A stretch of 64,000 nt of DNA from Rana temporaria (Eukaryota > Chordata > Amphibia > Anura > Ranidae): the NCBI RefSeq assembly GCF_905171775.1, contig NC_053494.1:162596101-162660100 (forward strand), given 5' to 3'. How positions within the stretch are numbered: the first letter of the stretch is position 1; each line of letters opens with the position of its first letter. Position numbers and translations under genes: made by a program. The notes beneath the pieces are model-generated. The model did not search any database. It had not been told where the DNA came from and was given only the letters and a program-made list of their open reading frames with translations. Of this stretch, positions 21,287-33,216 are shown piece by piece.

Positions 21287-22744
21287 TATATGGACTGGAA
21301 GTAGTTAAATAATGTTATTCCACCATTTAACACTGGATACACGACCTTAAAGCAACAAGTAAATGTTACTGATGATTTATTTTTATCTTTTTAATCAGCC
21401 GTTTGGTAACCAATGACATATAAAATCAATAGTCCACCAGTCAAATGAATCTATATCTAAAACCAAAAAGCTAAATGTAAATATATTGCAGCTTGTCAGT
21501 CCTTAGATGTGGTGGTTACATTAAAACATTTTAGGCTGTTTATCCTTTCAGCTGGTAAGTCTGTGGCTATTACACTTCCTATCCTTAAGTAACTACCATC
21601 ACTCCACCACAGTATCTATCACCTAGGCTGCTCACCTGATTTGGACTTCAACAATGTCTTTCTATCTTCATCTTCATTGCACAGGTGGCAGGGGAATTGG
21701 TGGTTTACAGAAGATAGGTTGAAAGGAAAATAATATTGTTTGCTTTCAGTTCAGCTCACATGAAGTTACAAGGATTCAGAATTTCTGGCAAGCTCAACAG
21801 GTATTCATGTTGTGCTTGCCAAAAAAAAGGAAAGAAATACAACCACTGCACCAAACAATTTGTAATATGCAACATATTTAACTTTTGTTGTCCAAACCAA
21901 GATAAGATGGTGTAAGTAAAAACAATCCTACTACACAGCACCTCCTAGAGGCCAAGTGGCATTACATTTTGAGTTGTGAGACTTGCTTTGCATAAAAATA
22001 TGAAATATGGAGGCTGTCACAGATGCTTAGTACTATTATCTTCAGACCAATATAGCATGTTCCCAAACTAGCATAAGCAGTTAGCTGATGATATGTGCTT
22101 TCTACACATAGTTTAAATTGCAGGTTATGCCCTCAACCCTGCTGGTAGCTCCATTAAAGATCCCCCACTTCTGTGTAGTTGGGAAAAAGCCCACATCTGG
22201 CCCCCACTGCATAATGCTGAATGCCACAGTGACCTATCACCAGATGAGGCATTGTCACATGGAAAAGAATGGGAAGGTCGAAACTTCTGTATATAATGGC
22301 TTGAAAAAAGTCAGTATTTTCATAAGGGTGCATTCACACCTGCCCATTTGCATGTGTTTTAATTGTCTTGGCATTCTTGTGATCATGTCTTAGTGCGGTG
22401 CAGTTTAAGGAAATGTAGTTAATGGTAAAAAAAAGCTCATTGCATAGAATGAATGGTAATGTGTGTTAAATGTATGAAAGCAAAGCAAATTTAACAACAC
22501 AAAAAGCAGGTAGGAAATTACTTAATTTATGACAAAAAAGCATGAACATGTTTTCCTTTAAAAACTCAGCAAACTAAAAGGGCATGTAACATGAACCTAA
22601 AACACAAATGTACTGCATTATAAAACAAATTATAAGAAAAGCACAGTGCATTTATTATTATTAAACATGAACAATGTACCTGCTCCTCTGTGATATTTCA
22701 AACAAAAAAAAAGCTGCCTTCCATATAGTGAAAAACTGTCAACA
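21287..22744. other. no gene seen
   Basis: A/T-rich DNA with no clear repeat ends. AAGGGTGCATTCACACC near 22325 resembles the sequence at 10806 and may be a MITE end, but its partner was not found. Confidence 0.5.
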
Positions 22745-23598
22745 TTAACCTCCCTGGCAGTATGATTCCTTCTGGTTTTAGGTGCTGAAAGCGGTACAAT
22801 TATTTTGCATGGAAATTTGGTGTTTTATATTGTAGGCCTGCAATTCCTAGTAATAAGTAACTTAAATCTGTCTAGTAGACATCCCGGGTATGATAAAGTT
22901 TGAAACACAAAATCATGAATTATAATATAATAAAAAACTATAAATAATTATAACAAATAATAATGTAATTATAATAAAAATTATTCAATAATGTAATCAA
23001 ATCAAAAACACAGAAATTTGCTCATTTACAGAATTGTCGCTGTCATTATTTTTATTGTTTGATAACAGATTTCCCCACAAATCGCTATTGTTCAGTTCTG
23101 CAAGTGATTCTAATTTATTATCGCTGTTTTCTAGCTGGTCTAAAAGCACCTTTGATGTAAAGGGACACTTTTTGGTTGCTATGGACAATCTCCAGTTTCC
23201 AGGCAGAAATAACTGTTTTTATAATATAAAACTGCATGCAGGACACTGGACAGACCACTAGGGACAAAGGGGTGTGTAATTATTTGATACAGTACTGTAA
23301 TCTGTAAGATTACAGTATACTGTATGTGTATTGTGTGTTTCACTTTTTGAATTTGGCGCCGAACTCTGTCGTAACGTCGCAAGGAACGGAGCTCGGCACT
23401 CGGCACTGTGAATCGAGCGAGGAGACACAAATCGGAGGAGCTCGCACACACAGCGGGGACACATCACAGGATCCAGGGACAAGGCAAGTAACTCTCCCTG
23501 TATCCTGCAATGCGATCCCAAGTCTGGCTCGGGGATACCGCTTTTGGTATGAAAAATTCACCACTAGCCAGACTCGGGAATACCGCTAAGGAGGTTAA
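22745..23598 (-). mobile_element. piggyBac-type MITE, copy 2 (inverted relative to copy 1)
   Basis: TTAA at 22745-22748 and 23595-23598; ends CCTCCCTGGCAGTA and TACCGCTAAGGAGG. The whole interior is the reverse complement of 12198-13036, including AAACTGCATGCAGG, CCAGTTTCCAGGCAGAAA and GAATTTGGCGCCGAACTC. It ends with two hinged AGACTCGGG/GGCTCGGGGATACCG words. No transposase; short frames inside are incidental. Confidence 0.9.
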
Positions 23599-23751
23599 AC
23601 AAAACAAAAAAAGAAGGAAATAATACAACCTTTGTTTTGTGCAAAAATTAAAATTACTTATCAACTAAAAAGTCCATAAACAAACATGATAAGTCCCATG
23701 CACATATAAATGTGATCTTCGATGTTCTTGTGAATCTTCCAGAGACACCAA

Positions 23752-24364
23752 GGGCCAGATTCACAAAAGGGATACGACGGCGTATCTCCTGATACGCCGT
23801 CGTATCTCTGTTTCTATCTATGCGACTGATTCATAGAATCCCTGCCGCTGGGGGGAGTTCGCGTCGTAAACCAGCGTCGGGTATGCAAATTAGGAGTTAC
23901 GGCGATCCACAACGGATTTTCGCGTTCGCTACGTCGCCGCTAGTCTAGTTTCCCGTCGCAAAGTTAGTCGTCGTTTTGGGTGCCCTAACTTTAGTCAGCA
24001 AACGTATTGCTGTCTAAAGTATGGCCGTCGTTCCCGCGTCAAAATTTAAAAATGAACGTCGTTTGCGTAAGCCGTCCGGGAATACGGAACTACGCTACGC
24101 GCGTCGCCGTTCGAAAAAATGACGTCACGGCGCGCAAAGCACGACGGGAATTGCGCAACTGAGCATGCGCAGTAGGTCCGGCGCGGGAGCACGCCTAATT
24201 TAAATGGCACACGCCCATTTGAATTGGCCCGCCTTGCGCCGGAGGCCGCCGGCGTAGTTTTCATCGCAAGTGCTCTGTGAATCAGGCACTTGCGATGAAA
24301 ACTTGCTGCGGTGTAACGTATCTACGATACGTTACGCCGACGCTCACCTACGTGAATCTGGCCC
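23752..24364. mobile_element. Harbinger-type MITE, GGGCCAGATTC family, copy C
   Basis: Ends GGGCCAGATTCAC and GTGAATCTGGCCC are perfect inverted repeats. Flanked by CAA at 23749-23751 and 24365-24367, a 3-bp duplication. The uninterrupted site can be read in the opposite arm of the host inverted repeat near 25910-25925. Confidence 0.9.
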
Positions 24365-24383
24365 CAAATGCCACCAACACAAG

Positions 24384-25124
24384 TAGACATATGCACACTG
24401 AAATATTTTGTTTCGAAATGTAGTTTTCGCCCGAAAAATTTGTTTATTTCGTTACTCCGGAAATTAGTTTTTATTTTGTTTCAGTAAAAAATGCATTAGT
24501 CCGAAAATCTGAATTAATTAAGGTCGAATCTGTCAATTGAAGGCTTATGGTGTCTGTCGAACGTTCTAAGAAATTTGGACGAAGCAGATAAACTGTACGA
24601 CGTCGCAATCGTAAATTTCTGGTCGAATGTTCCACCCACAAGCTATAGTAGAATTCTAATGTTGTATGACTAGTAATAATTATATTTATTAAATATTAGT
24701 ACTAGTCAACCAACATTAGAATTCTCCTATAGCCTATGGGCTGAGCATTTGACCATAAATGTCTGCTTGCTTCGATTGTATGTTTTTAGCTGCTTCTTCG
24801 AATCTTCATGTCTCTATAATGTTGAATTCATTCCCTCTATGTCAAATCTTTTCTCTCTATGTCAAATAATCTTAGACTAATAGAGTTAGGTTAGGCACAT
24901 TCAACCACAGGTTCGATAGACACAGATCGCTATTGTCACCGTCATGTTGAATCTCCTATCTAAATCGAACTGTTACCGCAGTGAAACAAAAATAAAGCAT
25001 TTTTTATGTCGGATCTTTCGGATTTCGGATTTTGCACTCTCGGTATCATTTGTTAAAACAAACACAAAAAAATCCCGAAATTCGGACAGAAATGCATTCA
25101 GACGAAAACAAATGCACATGTCTA
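24384..25124. mobile_element. MITE with TAGACATGTGCAC ends (hAT-like?)
   Basis: Ends TAGACATATGCACAC and AAATGCACATGTCTA are inverted. The first roughly 200 bp match 57660-57860 (CTGAAATATTTTGTTTCG, ATTAATTAAGGTCGAATCT, GAAGGCTTATGGTGTCTGTC). An internal A/T palindrome lies at 24640-24735 (CTATAGTAGAATTCTAATGT / ACATTAGAATTCTCCTATAG). No coding capacity; the duplication has decayed. Confidence 0.75.
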
Positions 25125-26070
25125 ATCATAATTGCACAATCACCATCACTCCAGTGACCTCTAAATGAATAAATGTCAACAAGCGCTTTAGGATATTTGA
25201 TGGGTGATCCAAATTGATCACAACCTCTTCATTAGATCCTCCAATTGTATCCTATATCTCCCATCCTCTCTCTATAGAATAACACCACAATAAACCAGAA
25301 AGAACACTATAGTGTAGTATTTTTTAAATACACCATATGATAGAAATCGAAAAATGGAAATTTGGAGGCTGTGTGGACCTTTACTGTACTTGTATGGACA
25401 ATAACACATAAATAATAAAGATTATGCCCAACAAAAAGGCAAAAAATACCCAACAAAGGGTATTACACTCACTTGCCCTGACTCGGTACAAATGTAAACA
25501 GCCTTGAGAGTCTCAGCACCACTGCATTTCATTTTGAGGGATCGCCGTGAGTTCCACCAACAGGAAGTTAGATGTCAGATCTGAGCAGGAAGTAACGACA
25601 CTCGTGGGGCCTCGGGGTATCGCCACATTACATTTGTGACGAGTCAGGGCACATCTAAAAGTGAGTACAATACCTTTTGTTATCTATACCATTTGGTGTA
25701 TTTAAAAAAATAAATCACTATAGTATTCTTCCTGTTTTTTATGGTGTTATCCTAAGGAGAGAGGATGGGAGTTATAGGATACAATTGGACAATCTAATGA
25801 AGAGGTTGTGATCAATTTGGATGAGCCTTAAATATCCTAAAGCGCTTGTTGACTTTTATTCATTAGAGGTCACAGGAGTGATGGTGAGTGTGCACTTTTC
25901 CTGGTGGTTGTGACATTTGGTGTTTCACTGGAAGATTTGGAAGAACATATAAGATCACATGTATAAGTGTGTGGGACTTATCACGTTTGTTGGACTTTTT
26001 AATTGATCATAAATTTCATTTTATGCACAATATTAGGGTTTTATTAGCGCCATTTCCTTTTTTTGGATTA

Positions 26071-26072
26071 AC

Positions 26073-26109
<37 letters not shown>
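26071..26109. repeat. (ATT)n microsatellite
   Basis: About a dozen TTA units directly after the Penelope-like right end. Such simple repeats are common at the 3' end of target-primed insertions. Confidence 0.95.
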
Positions 26110-26809
26110 TTGTTATTGTCATTTTTATTGAGTTTTTTGTTCCACAAATTAAGTAATACAATGAGGAGTGAGTCAGAAAGTACATAAGAGCATAAAGCAT
26201 ACAATCAAAAATTATAGATCATCAGTCAAGATCACTAAAACATTTTATATTAGCTGCACCTGTTGTCATCAGACAGTGAATGGTAACATTCATTCATATA
26301 ATGCTCATAAATCTCAACAGTGGTACATGAAATAGAAGTAGTTAGTGGTACATAATGTACAGTATTAGCACAAGAAGGAAAATAAGAATAAAACACAGAA
26401 AACAATGGAATACTACACACAATCATGGAAAGAAGTTGCTCAGGTTGCAATTATTGTGAATAAGGGGAATTATCAGAAGAGCCAAAGAAGAGAGGTCCAA
26501 CTGAGCATCAGGTGAGCTATCCGAACAGAGCAATATTATATCAAAAAGGAGTAAATGATCTGTCAATTTTGCCATAAGGTGCTCTAAACTATGGCATTTC
26601 ACTACATCATTTAAGAGTTGGCTTTGAGATGGAGTTATACTAGATCTCCAGTGGAGCCAAATTAGTTGTCAAAATATGGGTAACCATTTTTTTGGCATAT
26701 TTAGATAGACCTGGTTAAGGCCAACCTAGGAGGCAGTGCAGAGGGTCTAAGCACAATGCATATAAAACACAGGTAAAACACACATGCAAACACACAATAG
26801 GCACACATA
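26110..26809. other. no gene seen
   Basis: No motif-bearing reading frame or bounded repeat recognised. Confidence 0.5.
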
Positions 26810-26944
26810 GGGGTTGATTTACTTAGGGCAAATAGGTTTTTCACTATGCAAGGGAAGTTGCACTTGGTTCTGGGGCAAATTCTCTTGTATAGTGATACCT
26901 CCTTTGCAAAGTGAACAGCATATTTGCCTTTATTAAATCAATCC
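26810..26944. mobile_element. short MITE (135 bp)
   Basis: GGGGTTGATTTACTTAGGGC at the left and TTTATTAAATCAATCC at the right, with internal GGCAAATA / TATTTGCC and TCACTATGCAAGG / CCTTTGCAAAGTGA pairs, form a nearly full-length stem. No coding capacity. Confidence 0.75.
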
Positions 26945-27179
26945 TGTAATTTCAAACACATAATTGTGAATGCACCCTAACAGGCATGGCTGGGGCTAAG
27001 GTGGACTGAGTCTGCAGTAAAAAGTATGTGCTGAGAGCTTACTTTATCACTGCTTGAACAGTAGTTTAAAGTGTACCTGTCACGTATGAGACAAAATTGC
27101 ATATACCAAAGAAGGTTAAGAGAGCTCATAGGTTCACTTCAATGTGCACCTGTCAACCATGCCCTAGACAGTGTAGGCA

Positions 27180-27900
27180 TTTGGATATAATATAGATACA
27201 CATATTCAAAAAAAAGGGGGTAATGCTGCGCTGTATTGGGTGAGTGGGGAAGGGACTAAGTGAATATAACTAGCATTAAGAAATAGCAATCAGTCAATCA
27301 AATATAAAAGATGTAAGGCATATGTTAAAACAAATGAAATATATGTAACACTCAAACAAATATAAAGCCAAAATAAACCTAAAAAGAAGTGCTGAGTGCA
27401 ATTGTGCAAAAAACATGCATAATAAAAAAGTCCTCAAATAGAATGTTGTATTCAAAAATCTTCAATATTGCAACAATGTATAAACTTCAGTATTCATGTG
27501 CAAACAGCAACAACATAAAGTGCCAGTGCTGGTGTCAAGTTGCCAACGTGGATATCAAATAGGAAAGTTCTCCTTTTCCCCTTGTGATAAGTGAGGATGT
27601 CCCCTTACCTTACTGCTGTAAGGTAACAGCATATAAAGATCTTTCTAGGTACAAGCGGCATAGACTCCAGCCGTTTCCTGGTGAGTCGTCTCTTGATACT
27701 TTTTAACCTAGGTCTTTAAACATAGTATCCCTGTGGGGCCCCGTCTGATCTATCAGCAGTGATCCTCACAAAGGGAGATACATACGCTAATGGTGTAGTA
27801 GTTTAAAATATTTATTGATAAAAAACACAAATCAGGATACTCACAATAAAGTACCCCTCTCCTCCCCCGCCCCCTTCCCCACACCTTAGTAGCGCGGGCA
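27180..27900 (-). mobile_element. Penelope-like terminal-repeat fragment
   Basis: A succession of short A-rich clauses (TAATGCTGCGCTGTATTGGG near 27221, AATGTTGTATTCAAAAATCT, TTTATTGATAAAAAACAC near 27810, GGATACTCAC near 27835). On the minus strand this gives GTGAGTATCC followed by a T-rich tract, as in the ends at 44750, 52570 and 54566. No coding region. Family call is inference. Confidence 0.35.
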
Positions 27901-27927
27901 TACTCCATTTATCCATAGATACTCATA

Positions 27928-27933
<6 letters not shown>

Positions 27934-28007
<74 letters not shown>

Positions 28008-28015
28008 TTCAAGAT
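27934..28015. repeat. (TA)n microsatellite
   Basis: About 80 bases of uninterrupted TA. Confidence 0.98.
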
Positions 28016-28414
28016 AATGAGATTGTATTTAATTACTAAATCAACTAAATCAGGGATTTAAAGTGAGAGTATGAGAAATTTCCTCATCAGCCTAGGGATG
28101 GCACCATTATTCATATCGATTAAAATGAATGAATTGGGCAAGGCATTGATTGACAGCGTCAAAAACCAGAGAAAGGTCAAGGAGAATCTGAATAGAACAG
28201 CGACCTTTAGGGTTGGCAGTCAGTAGTCAGACAGTTTTGTCAGTGCTGTCTGGGTAATTATAACAGGTGAAAGTCAGATACAAACAGGGTCAAGGACACA
28301 AATCTGGGACAATATAATGCTATCATAATATACAGTACCATATGCTTGTGGAACTAAATACGCTTGGTAACATACCTTCTCCAAAAAATATATAAAAAAC
28401 TTGTGTAATATATT
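28016..28414. other. no gene seen
   Basis: No recognised gene or repeat end. Confidence 0.5.
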
Positions 28415-28707
28415 CAGGGGCGGACTGACAACTCATGGGGCCCCCCGGCAATAGAAGATTATGGGGCCTCTGGGCTTACAGATGCCCACTACGTTAGGAG
28501 GCAGTGCAGAGGCGGGGCAGCTAAAATCTCTGGATTTTCACATTAAAAGCATGTCGGTTTTGGACATATCAGGGACAGATGTAAAAAAAACATAGATTTT
28601 CATATACTGTCCCTGGTTTTACTGAGCCTGGCAACCCTGATGGGGCCCCCTAGTGGCATGGGGCCCTCGGGCAGTGCCCGAGTGACTCAATGGTCTGTCC
28701 GCCCCTG
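28415..28707. mobile_element. hAT-type MITE (293 bp)
   Basis: Ends CAGGGGCGGACTGACA and TGTCCGCCCCTG are inverted. Flanks AATATATT and ACCATATT match at six of eight positions, consistent with a decayed 8-bp hAT duplication. The interior has GGGGCCCCCTAGTGGC and GGGCAGTGCCC hairpins. Confidence 0.85.
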
Positions 28708-28969
28708 ACCATATTCTACAGGTACACATTATGCATACAGGGGAAAAGGTGAAGCATGCGAACAAGAGAAATATGTTCAGTAAATATGTTGGTTGGCCAC
28801 TGTCAAGTAGGAATGTCTGATTGAATGAAATGGAGAGCAGGTGGAGCAGTGTCCATATACTATTCTAAAACACATTCTGACCTCACTTATCTAGTGTGGT
28901 CAATTGAAGCAGGTGAGAGGACACCCAAAAGTGGGGTGAAGGGCACTGAGGTGTTTAAATGAAGAGTTA

Positions 28970-29160
28970 TGCCCCTTACACACAATTGGAAATTCCAACA
29001 AGAAAAGTCCGAAGTGAGCTTTTGAATGGAAATTCCGACCGTGTGTATGCTCCATCAGACTTTTGCTGTCGGAATTTTCGCCAACAAAAGATTGAGAGCT
29101 GTTCTCAAATTTTCAGACGGAAAATCCGATCGTCTGTAGCAATTCCGAAACACTTCCTGT
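28970..29160. mobile_element. GTACACACGA-type MITE, truncated
   Basis: Starts TGCCCCTTACACACAATTGG and contains AATTCCGACCGTGTGTATGC and CCGATCGTCTGTAGCAATTC, as in 31553 and 34079. The right end is replaced by ACTTCCTGTCCTAGG, itself part of a small hairpin with GACAGGAAGTGT at 29224. Confidence 0.65.
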
Positions 29161-29486
29161 CCTAGGGTGTCAATTGTGCTTCTCCATAGGTACTGTACAG
29201 TAATGTTAATGGGCATTGTCATTAGACAGGAAGTGTATTACTGGCACAATTGCCAGGTGAAAGTTAAGAAAAATGACTAGTAAGATGCAATATATTACCT
29301 TTTGGTTTGGATGTTTTTCTGTATGAGAAAAAAGGTGCTTATAGATACACAAAAGTGGTTTCTAGATCACAATATTACCAACAAAAAGAATGGGATAGAC
29401 TGAAGTAGTACTGCTAATCCTGGATACAAATTAAGCACCATGGGAAGGTAGGCTGTGTTCCCTGTATGCATCTCAAAGCTTATAGT
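29161..29486. other. no gene seen; hairpin near the left edge
   Basis: AACACTTCCTGTC at 29149 pairs with GACAGGAAGTGT at 29224; otherwise nothing recognised. Confidence 0.55.
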
Positions 29487-29797
29487 CATGGGCATAGCAT
29501 AAGGGGTTGCAGGGGTCACAATCGCAACCCCACCCCTAGCTCCAGGGGGCCCCTGCAGCCTCCCTGTCATATTATCATATCCTCCACAAAGTTTAGCTCC
29601 AATCTGCCCAAGGGCTCCACAACCACGATCCAGTACTGGGCTTCCACTTTGCCTTCCACGGTCCGCACCCCTCCGTTCTCATTGGCTGGGGACAAGCTGT
29701 GAGCCATTTCATGAATGGAGAGGAGCACAGGGTGAGAACAGCCCAGGGGCCAAGTCAACTTTTGCATCGGGCCCACAAGCTTCAAGCTACGCCTCTG
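29487..29797. mobile_element. hAT-type MITE (311 bp) with perfect 8-bp duplication
   Basis: Left end CATGGGCATAGC and right end GCTACGCCTCTG are imperfect inverted repeats of the CAGAGGCGTAGC type. The direct repeat CTTATAGT is at 29479-29486 and 29798-29805. Coding potential is incidental. Confidence 0.9.
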
Positions 29798-30011
29798 CTT
29801 ATAGTATACGGTATCTAAATACAATAACAAAAATGTAATACATTATGGAACTCAAGTCCCTAGATGTGGTGGCTATATAGGATACATTTTTTTGCAAGTT
29901 CAAAAGAAAACCCGTTGATCATGCCAAAAAAGTTCTTTTAACTTCCTGTACGCTGAACTGATACTGATGACTATCTTCTGTGAGCTGCAAAACACCATTC
30001 TCATATGTAAT

Positions 30012-30470
30012 CAAGGGCGGATCCAGGGGGGCGACAGGGAAATTGCCCCCCCTGAGAATACAGGTGAGAGAAAGGGTGACAGGCAGCGAGGATGGTTCCG
30101 CAAGTGACATTGTGGTGGTTCCGCGGGTGACCTCACGGCGTATCTGGGGGTGACAGCGCGGCGGCTCCGCAGGTGACACCACGGCGGCTCCGCCGGTGAC
30201 CTTGCAGTGGTTCTGCGGGCTGCTTGGTCGGTGAGTGGGCGGGTAAGGGAGCTGGCGAGAAGCTGGGTGGCTTGGTGTTTAAGCAGGCTGCTGGCCAATC
30301 AGGGAGCCGGCGGGTAGGGAACATCATCTCTCACCGCCCGGCGCCCACCCTGCATCCCTGCAGTTCCGCCCTCACTGTGAAGGCAGCCTGGGCAGCAAGA
30401 GATTACATCATCTCTCTGCTGCCTGACTCTGGGACACAGCAGGAGACCACCTTAGCAGGAAAGTAGGGTT
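30012..30470. mobile_element. hAT-like repeat with GC-rich tandem interior, partial
   Basis: Left end CAAGGGCGGATCCAGG is of the common hAT terminal type. Inside, GGTTCCGC/GGCTCCGC plus GGTGACC recurs about every 30 bases from 30090 to 30222. A matching right end was not found, so the boundary at 30470 is approximate. Confidence 0.45.
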
Positions 30471-30976
30471 TTAATCATAGTCAACATAAACCCTATGGAT
30501 AGATATTAACAGCATAAGGAAGTTAGCTACACCCAACAATGCGCCAGAACAATGAGACATGTCATCCTCCTACAACTATTCCTGGCACAATTTCAAAGAG
30601 AGCCCATGAAGCCTACACACTCCTGGATGAGTGTGTGGTGGCTGCTTCTGTAGAAACCAAGCCCTAGGCTTTATAAACCTAATGGCTGGCTGGAAATGAC
30701 CCATCAAGTGAAAATTCTGGATGACATCTCCGTCCCACTGGTTCTGCTAGAGAGATTGACAAATATGTCCTAAAACTCTACGCAAAGTTGTAGCTTGAGC
30801 GCATGCTCGAAGTATCCAAGTATTCATGGCATAGAACCAATTACCTCAGGTGGTTCTGCATATGGGAGGAACAAATCTTTTGTAATTATAGAATGCCAAA
30901 ACCTTTATTTTTCTCATTTACCTAAATAATTGATGTAAACAACAGTCAGCATAATTCTCATGTTATCAACTATTAA
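30471..30976. other. no gene seen
   Basis: No recognised gene or repeat end. Confidence 0.5.
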
Positions 30977-31452
30977 AGGGTCACTAAAGGAATTTTTTTT
31001 TTTAGCTAAATAGCTTCCTTTACCTTACTGCAGTCCTGATTTCATGTCCTCATTGTTCGTTTTTGCTTTGATGTTGCTGTAAATCCTCTCTGTTCTGGAC
31101 ACTTCCTGGTTGTCTGTTTCCTGATCACCACAGTACTGGCAGATTTCTCACGGTGGTGACTAATCAAGGAGGTGTGATTACTGTGTGTAAAACGAAACTG
31201 GATTGGTGCTGAGGAGTTTTAGACAAAGTATCACTGCCCTCTATTGGCTGACTGCCCTCTATTGGCTCTCTGTACATCAGAGAACCAGCAAACAACAGCA
31301 AAAACTAAACTAAACTGCAGGCACATTATATGATTGGTTTTTATATATTTTTAATAATTTCTAAAAGGAATCAGTTAACTATTATGTCTCTATACCCTGT
31401 AAACAGTCATTTCAGCAAAAAAAAAAAAAAAATCCCTTTAGTGACCCTTTAA
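30973..31452. mobile_element. TTAA-flanked MITE (piggyBac-type?)
   Basis: TTAA at 30973-30976 and 31449-31452 flank AGGGTCACTAAAGGAATTTT and AAATCCCTTTAGTGACCCT, inverted repeats of about 20 bp or more. The interior has a duplicated CTGCCCTCTATTGGCT (31231 and 31252). No transposase. Confidence 0.85.
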
Positions 31453-31552
31453 GAGTACAATTAAGACTTTATTGAACAAACCTCCTAATGATAACAGGTT
31501 TTTTTCAAAATAAAAAACTTACAATGCACTGTTCCAAATTATTACGCACAGC

Positions 31553-31950
31553 TATGCCACGTACACACGATCGGAATTTCTGATGAAAAAAGTCAGATGG
31601 AATTTTTTCATCTGAGATTCCGACCGTGTGTGTGCCCCTTCTGAGTTTTTCCTTCGGAAATTCCGACGGACATGTTCTCTTTTTTTCCGATGGAATTTCC
31701 GTTTGTCTGTATGGACCTCCGACGGAGAAAAAAACACGCATGCTCAAAATAAAGTCGACGCATGCTCAGAAGCATTGAACTTCTCAGCTCGTCGTAGAAT
31801 TTTTCGTCGTAGTGTTGTACGTCACCATGTTCTCGACGGTTGGAATTTGGTGTGACAGTGTGTATGCAAGACAGCTTGAATGGAATTCCGTCACAAAAAA
31901 TCAATCAGAGTTTAACCCGACTGAAATTCCATTTGTGTGTAAAAGGCATA
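31553..31950. mobile_element. GTACACACGA-type MITE inside the Tc1-like element
   Basis: TATGCCACGTACACACGATC at the left and TTTGTGTGTAAAAGGCATA at the right are inverted. The interior has ACGCATGCTCAGAAG and GTGTGTATGCAAGACAGCTT, as in 34079-34439. It splits the terminal repeat of the Tc1-like element, so it inserted later. Confidence 0.85.
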
Positions 31951-32089
31951 AGTTTCAAAACACTTTATAGGTTGTAAAGAACTGAAAGTTGTCATTTGTT
32001 GTATTTGCAGCATATTTACTGAAATCAAAAGCTATTTGAATCAAACGTTGAACAACATTTTAACGTTTTAAACATTTTAACAGGTCACG

Positions 32090-33045
32090 TTACATTTTAA
32101 CATAGGACCCCTTATTTGATAGCAGCTTCACAAGTCTTGCATCCATTGAACTTGTGAGTTTTTGGACAGTTTCCGCTTGAATTTGTTTGCAAGATGTCAG
32201 AATAGCCTCCCAGAGCTGCTGTTTGGATGTAAACTGCCTTCCACCCTCATAGATCTTTTGCTAGAGGATGTTCCAAAGCTTCTCAATAGGATTGAGGTCA
32301 GAGGAGGATGGAGGCCACACCATGACTTTCTATCCTTTTATCCCCATAGCAACCATTGATGCAGAGGTATTCTTTGCAGCATGAGATGGTGCATTGTCAT
32401 GCATGAAGATTATTTTATTACGGAAAGCATAGTTCTTCCTTCTGTACCAGGGAAGGAAGTGGTCAGTCAGGAACTCCACATACTTTGCAGAGGTCATCTT
32501 TACACCTTCAGGGACCCAAAGTGGGTGACCAGCTCTCTTCCCATGATTCCGGCCCAAAAGATGACTCCACCACCATCTTGCTGACGTCGCAGCCTTGTTG
32601 GAACAGGGTGGCCGTCCACCAACCATCCACTACTCCATCCATCTGGACCATCCAGGATTGCACGGCACTCATCAGTGAACAGGATTATTTGAAAATATGT
32701 CTTCATGTATTTTTTTATGCACAGTTGCAATACTCTGGAGGACTCTACACCTTGATGTCCGTGGGACTCCAGGGGCACCAGCAGCTTCAAATATCTGTTT
32801 TCTGCTATGTAATGGTGTTTTAGCAGCTGCTCTTTTGATCCGATGCATGGATCTGGGAGAAATCTTTCTCAATGTGCCTTATATCTGCACGAAACCCATC
32901 TGTGCTCTGAATCAGCCACAAATCTCTTAATAGTGCGATGATCACGCTTACGTTTTCATGAAATATCTAATGTTTTCATACCTCGTCCAAGGCATTGAAC
33001 TATTTTGCTCCTTTCGGCAGCGGAGAGGTACTTTTTCTTCCCCAT
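32090..33045 (-). pseudogene. Tc1-like transposase, DD37E type, with stops
   Basis: Read on the minus strand from ATG at 33043-33045: MGKKKYLSAAERSKIVQ starts the first HTH, with a stop (TGA) near 32967 before KRKRDHRTIKRFV. The second HTH area reads SPRSMHRIKRAAAKTPLHS and GVPRTSRCRVLQ (about 32750-32860). LFTDECRAILDGPDGW (about 32660) has the first Asp, FMHDNAPSHAA (about 32395) the second and SDLNPIEKLWNIL (about 32280) the Glu, with 37 positions between the last two, one of them a TAG stop. A second stop follows WNIL. The C-terminus ends near 32092. Inactive; related to the transposase at 50738-51730. Confidence 0.9.
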
Positions 33046-33216
33046 ATTGCTTGAAAATGGTGCTCTGCTTAATAATGTGGAACACACTCCTTTAGTAGTT
33101 TTTCCTTTAGTTTGGCTCACCTGGCAATCTAATTATCACAGGTGTTCGAGATTGTTTTCAGTAATCAAAAGAGCCCTGAGACACAATGCCATTCATGAGT
33201 TAAACTGAAAAACTAA

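Larger units (their letters stand above)
23640..26070. mobile_element. large inverted-repeat (Penelope-like?) element with two nested MITEs
   Basis: Left-arm pieces 23655-23751, 24365-24383 and 25125-25360 together match the reverse complement of 25680-26015. Examples: AAAAAGTCCA...AACATGATAAGTCCCA against TGGGACTTATCACGTTTGTTGGAC, and CAACAAGCGCTTTAGGATAT against ATATCCTAAAGCGCTTGTTG. The match holds only if MITEs at 23752-24364 and 24384-25124 are removed. A spacer of about 300 bp separates the arms. The right edge (TTTTATTAGCGCC then (ATT)n) resembles Penelope-like 3' ends, which often occur as inverted partial dimers. No ORF for RT or GIY-YIG endonuclease. Confidence 0.7.
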
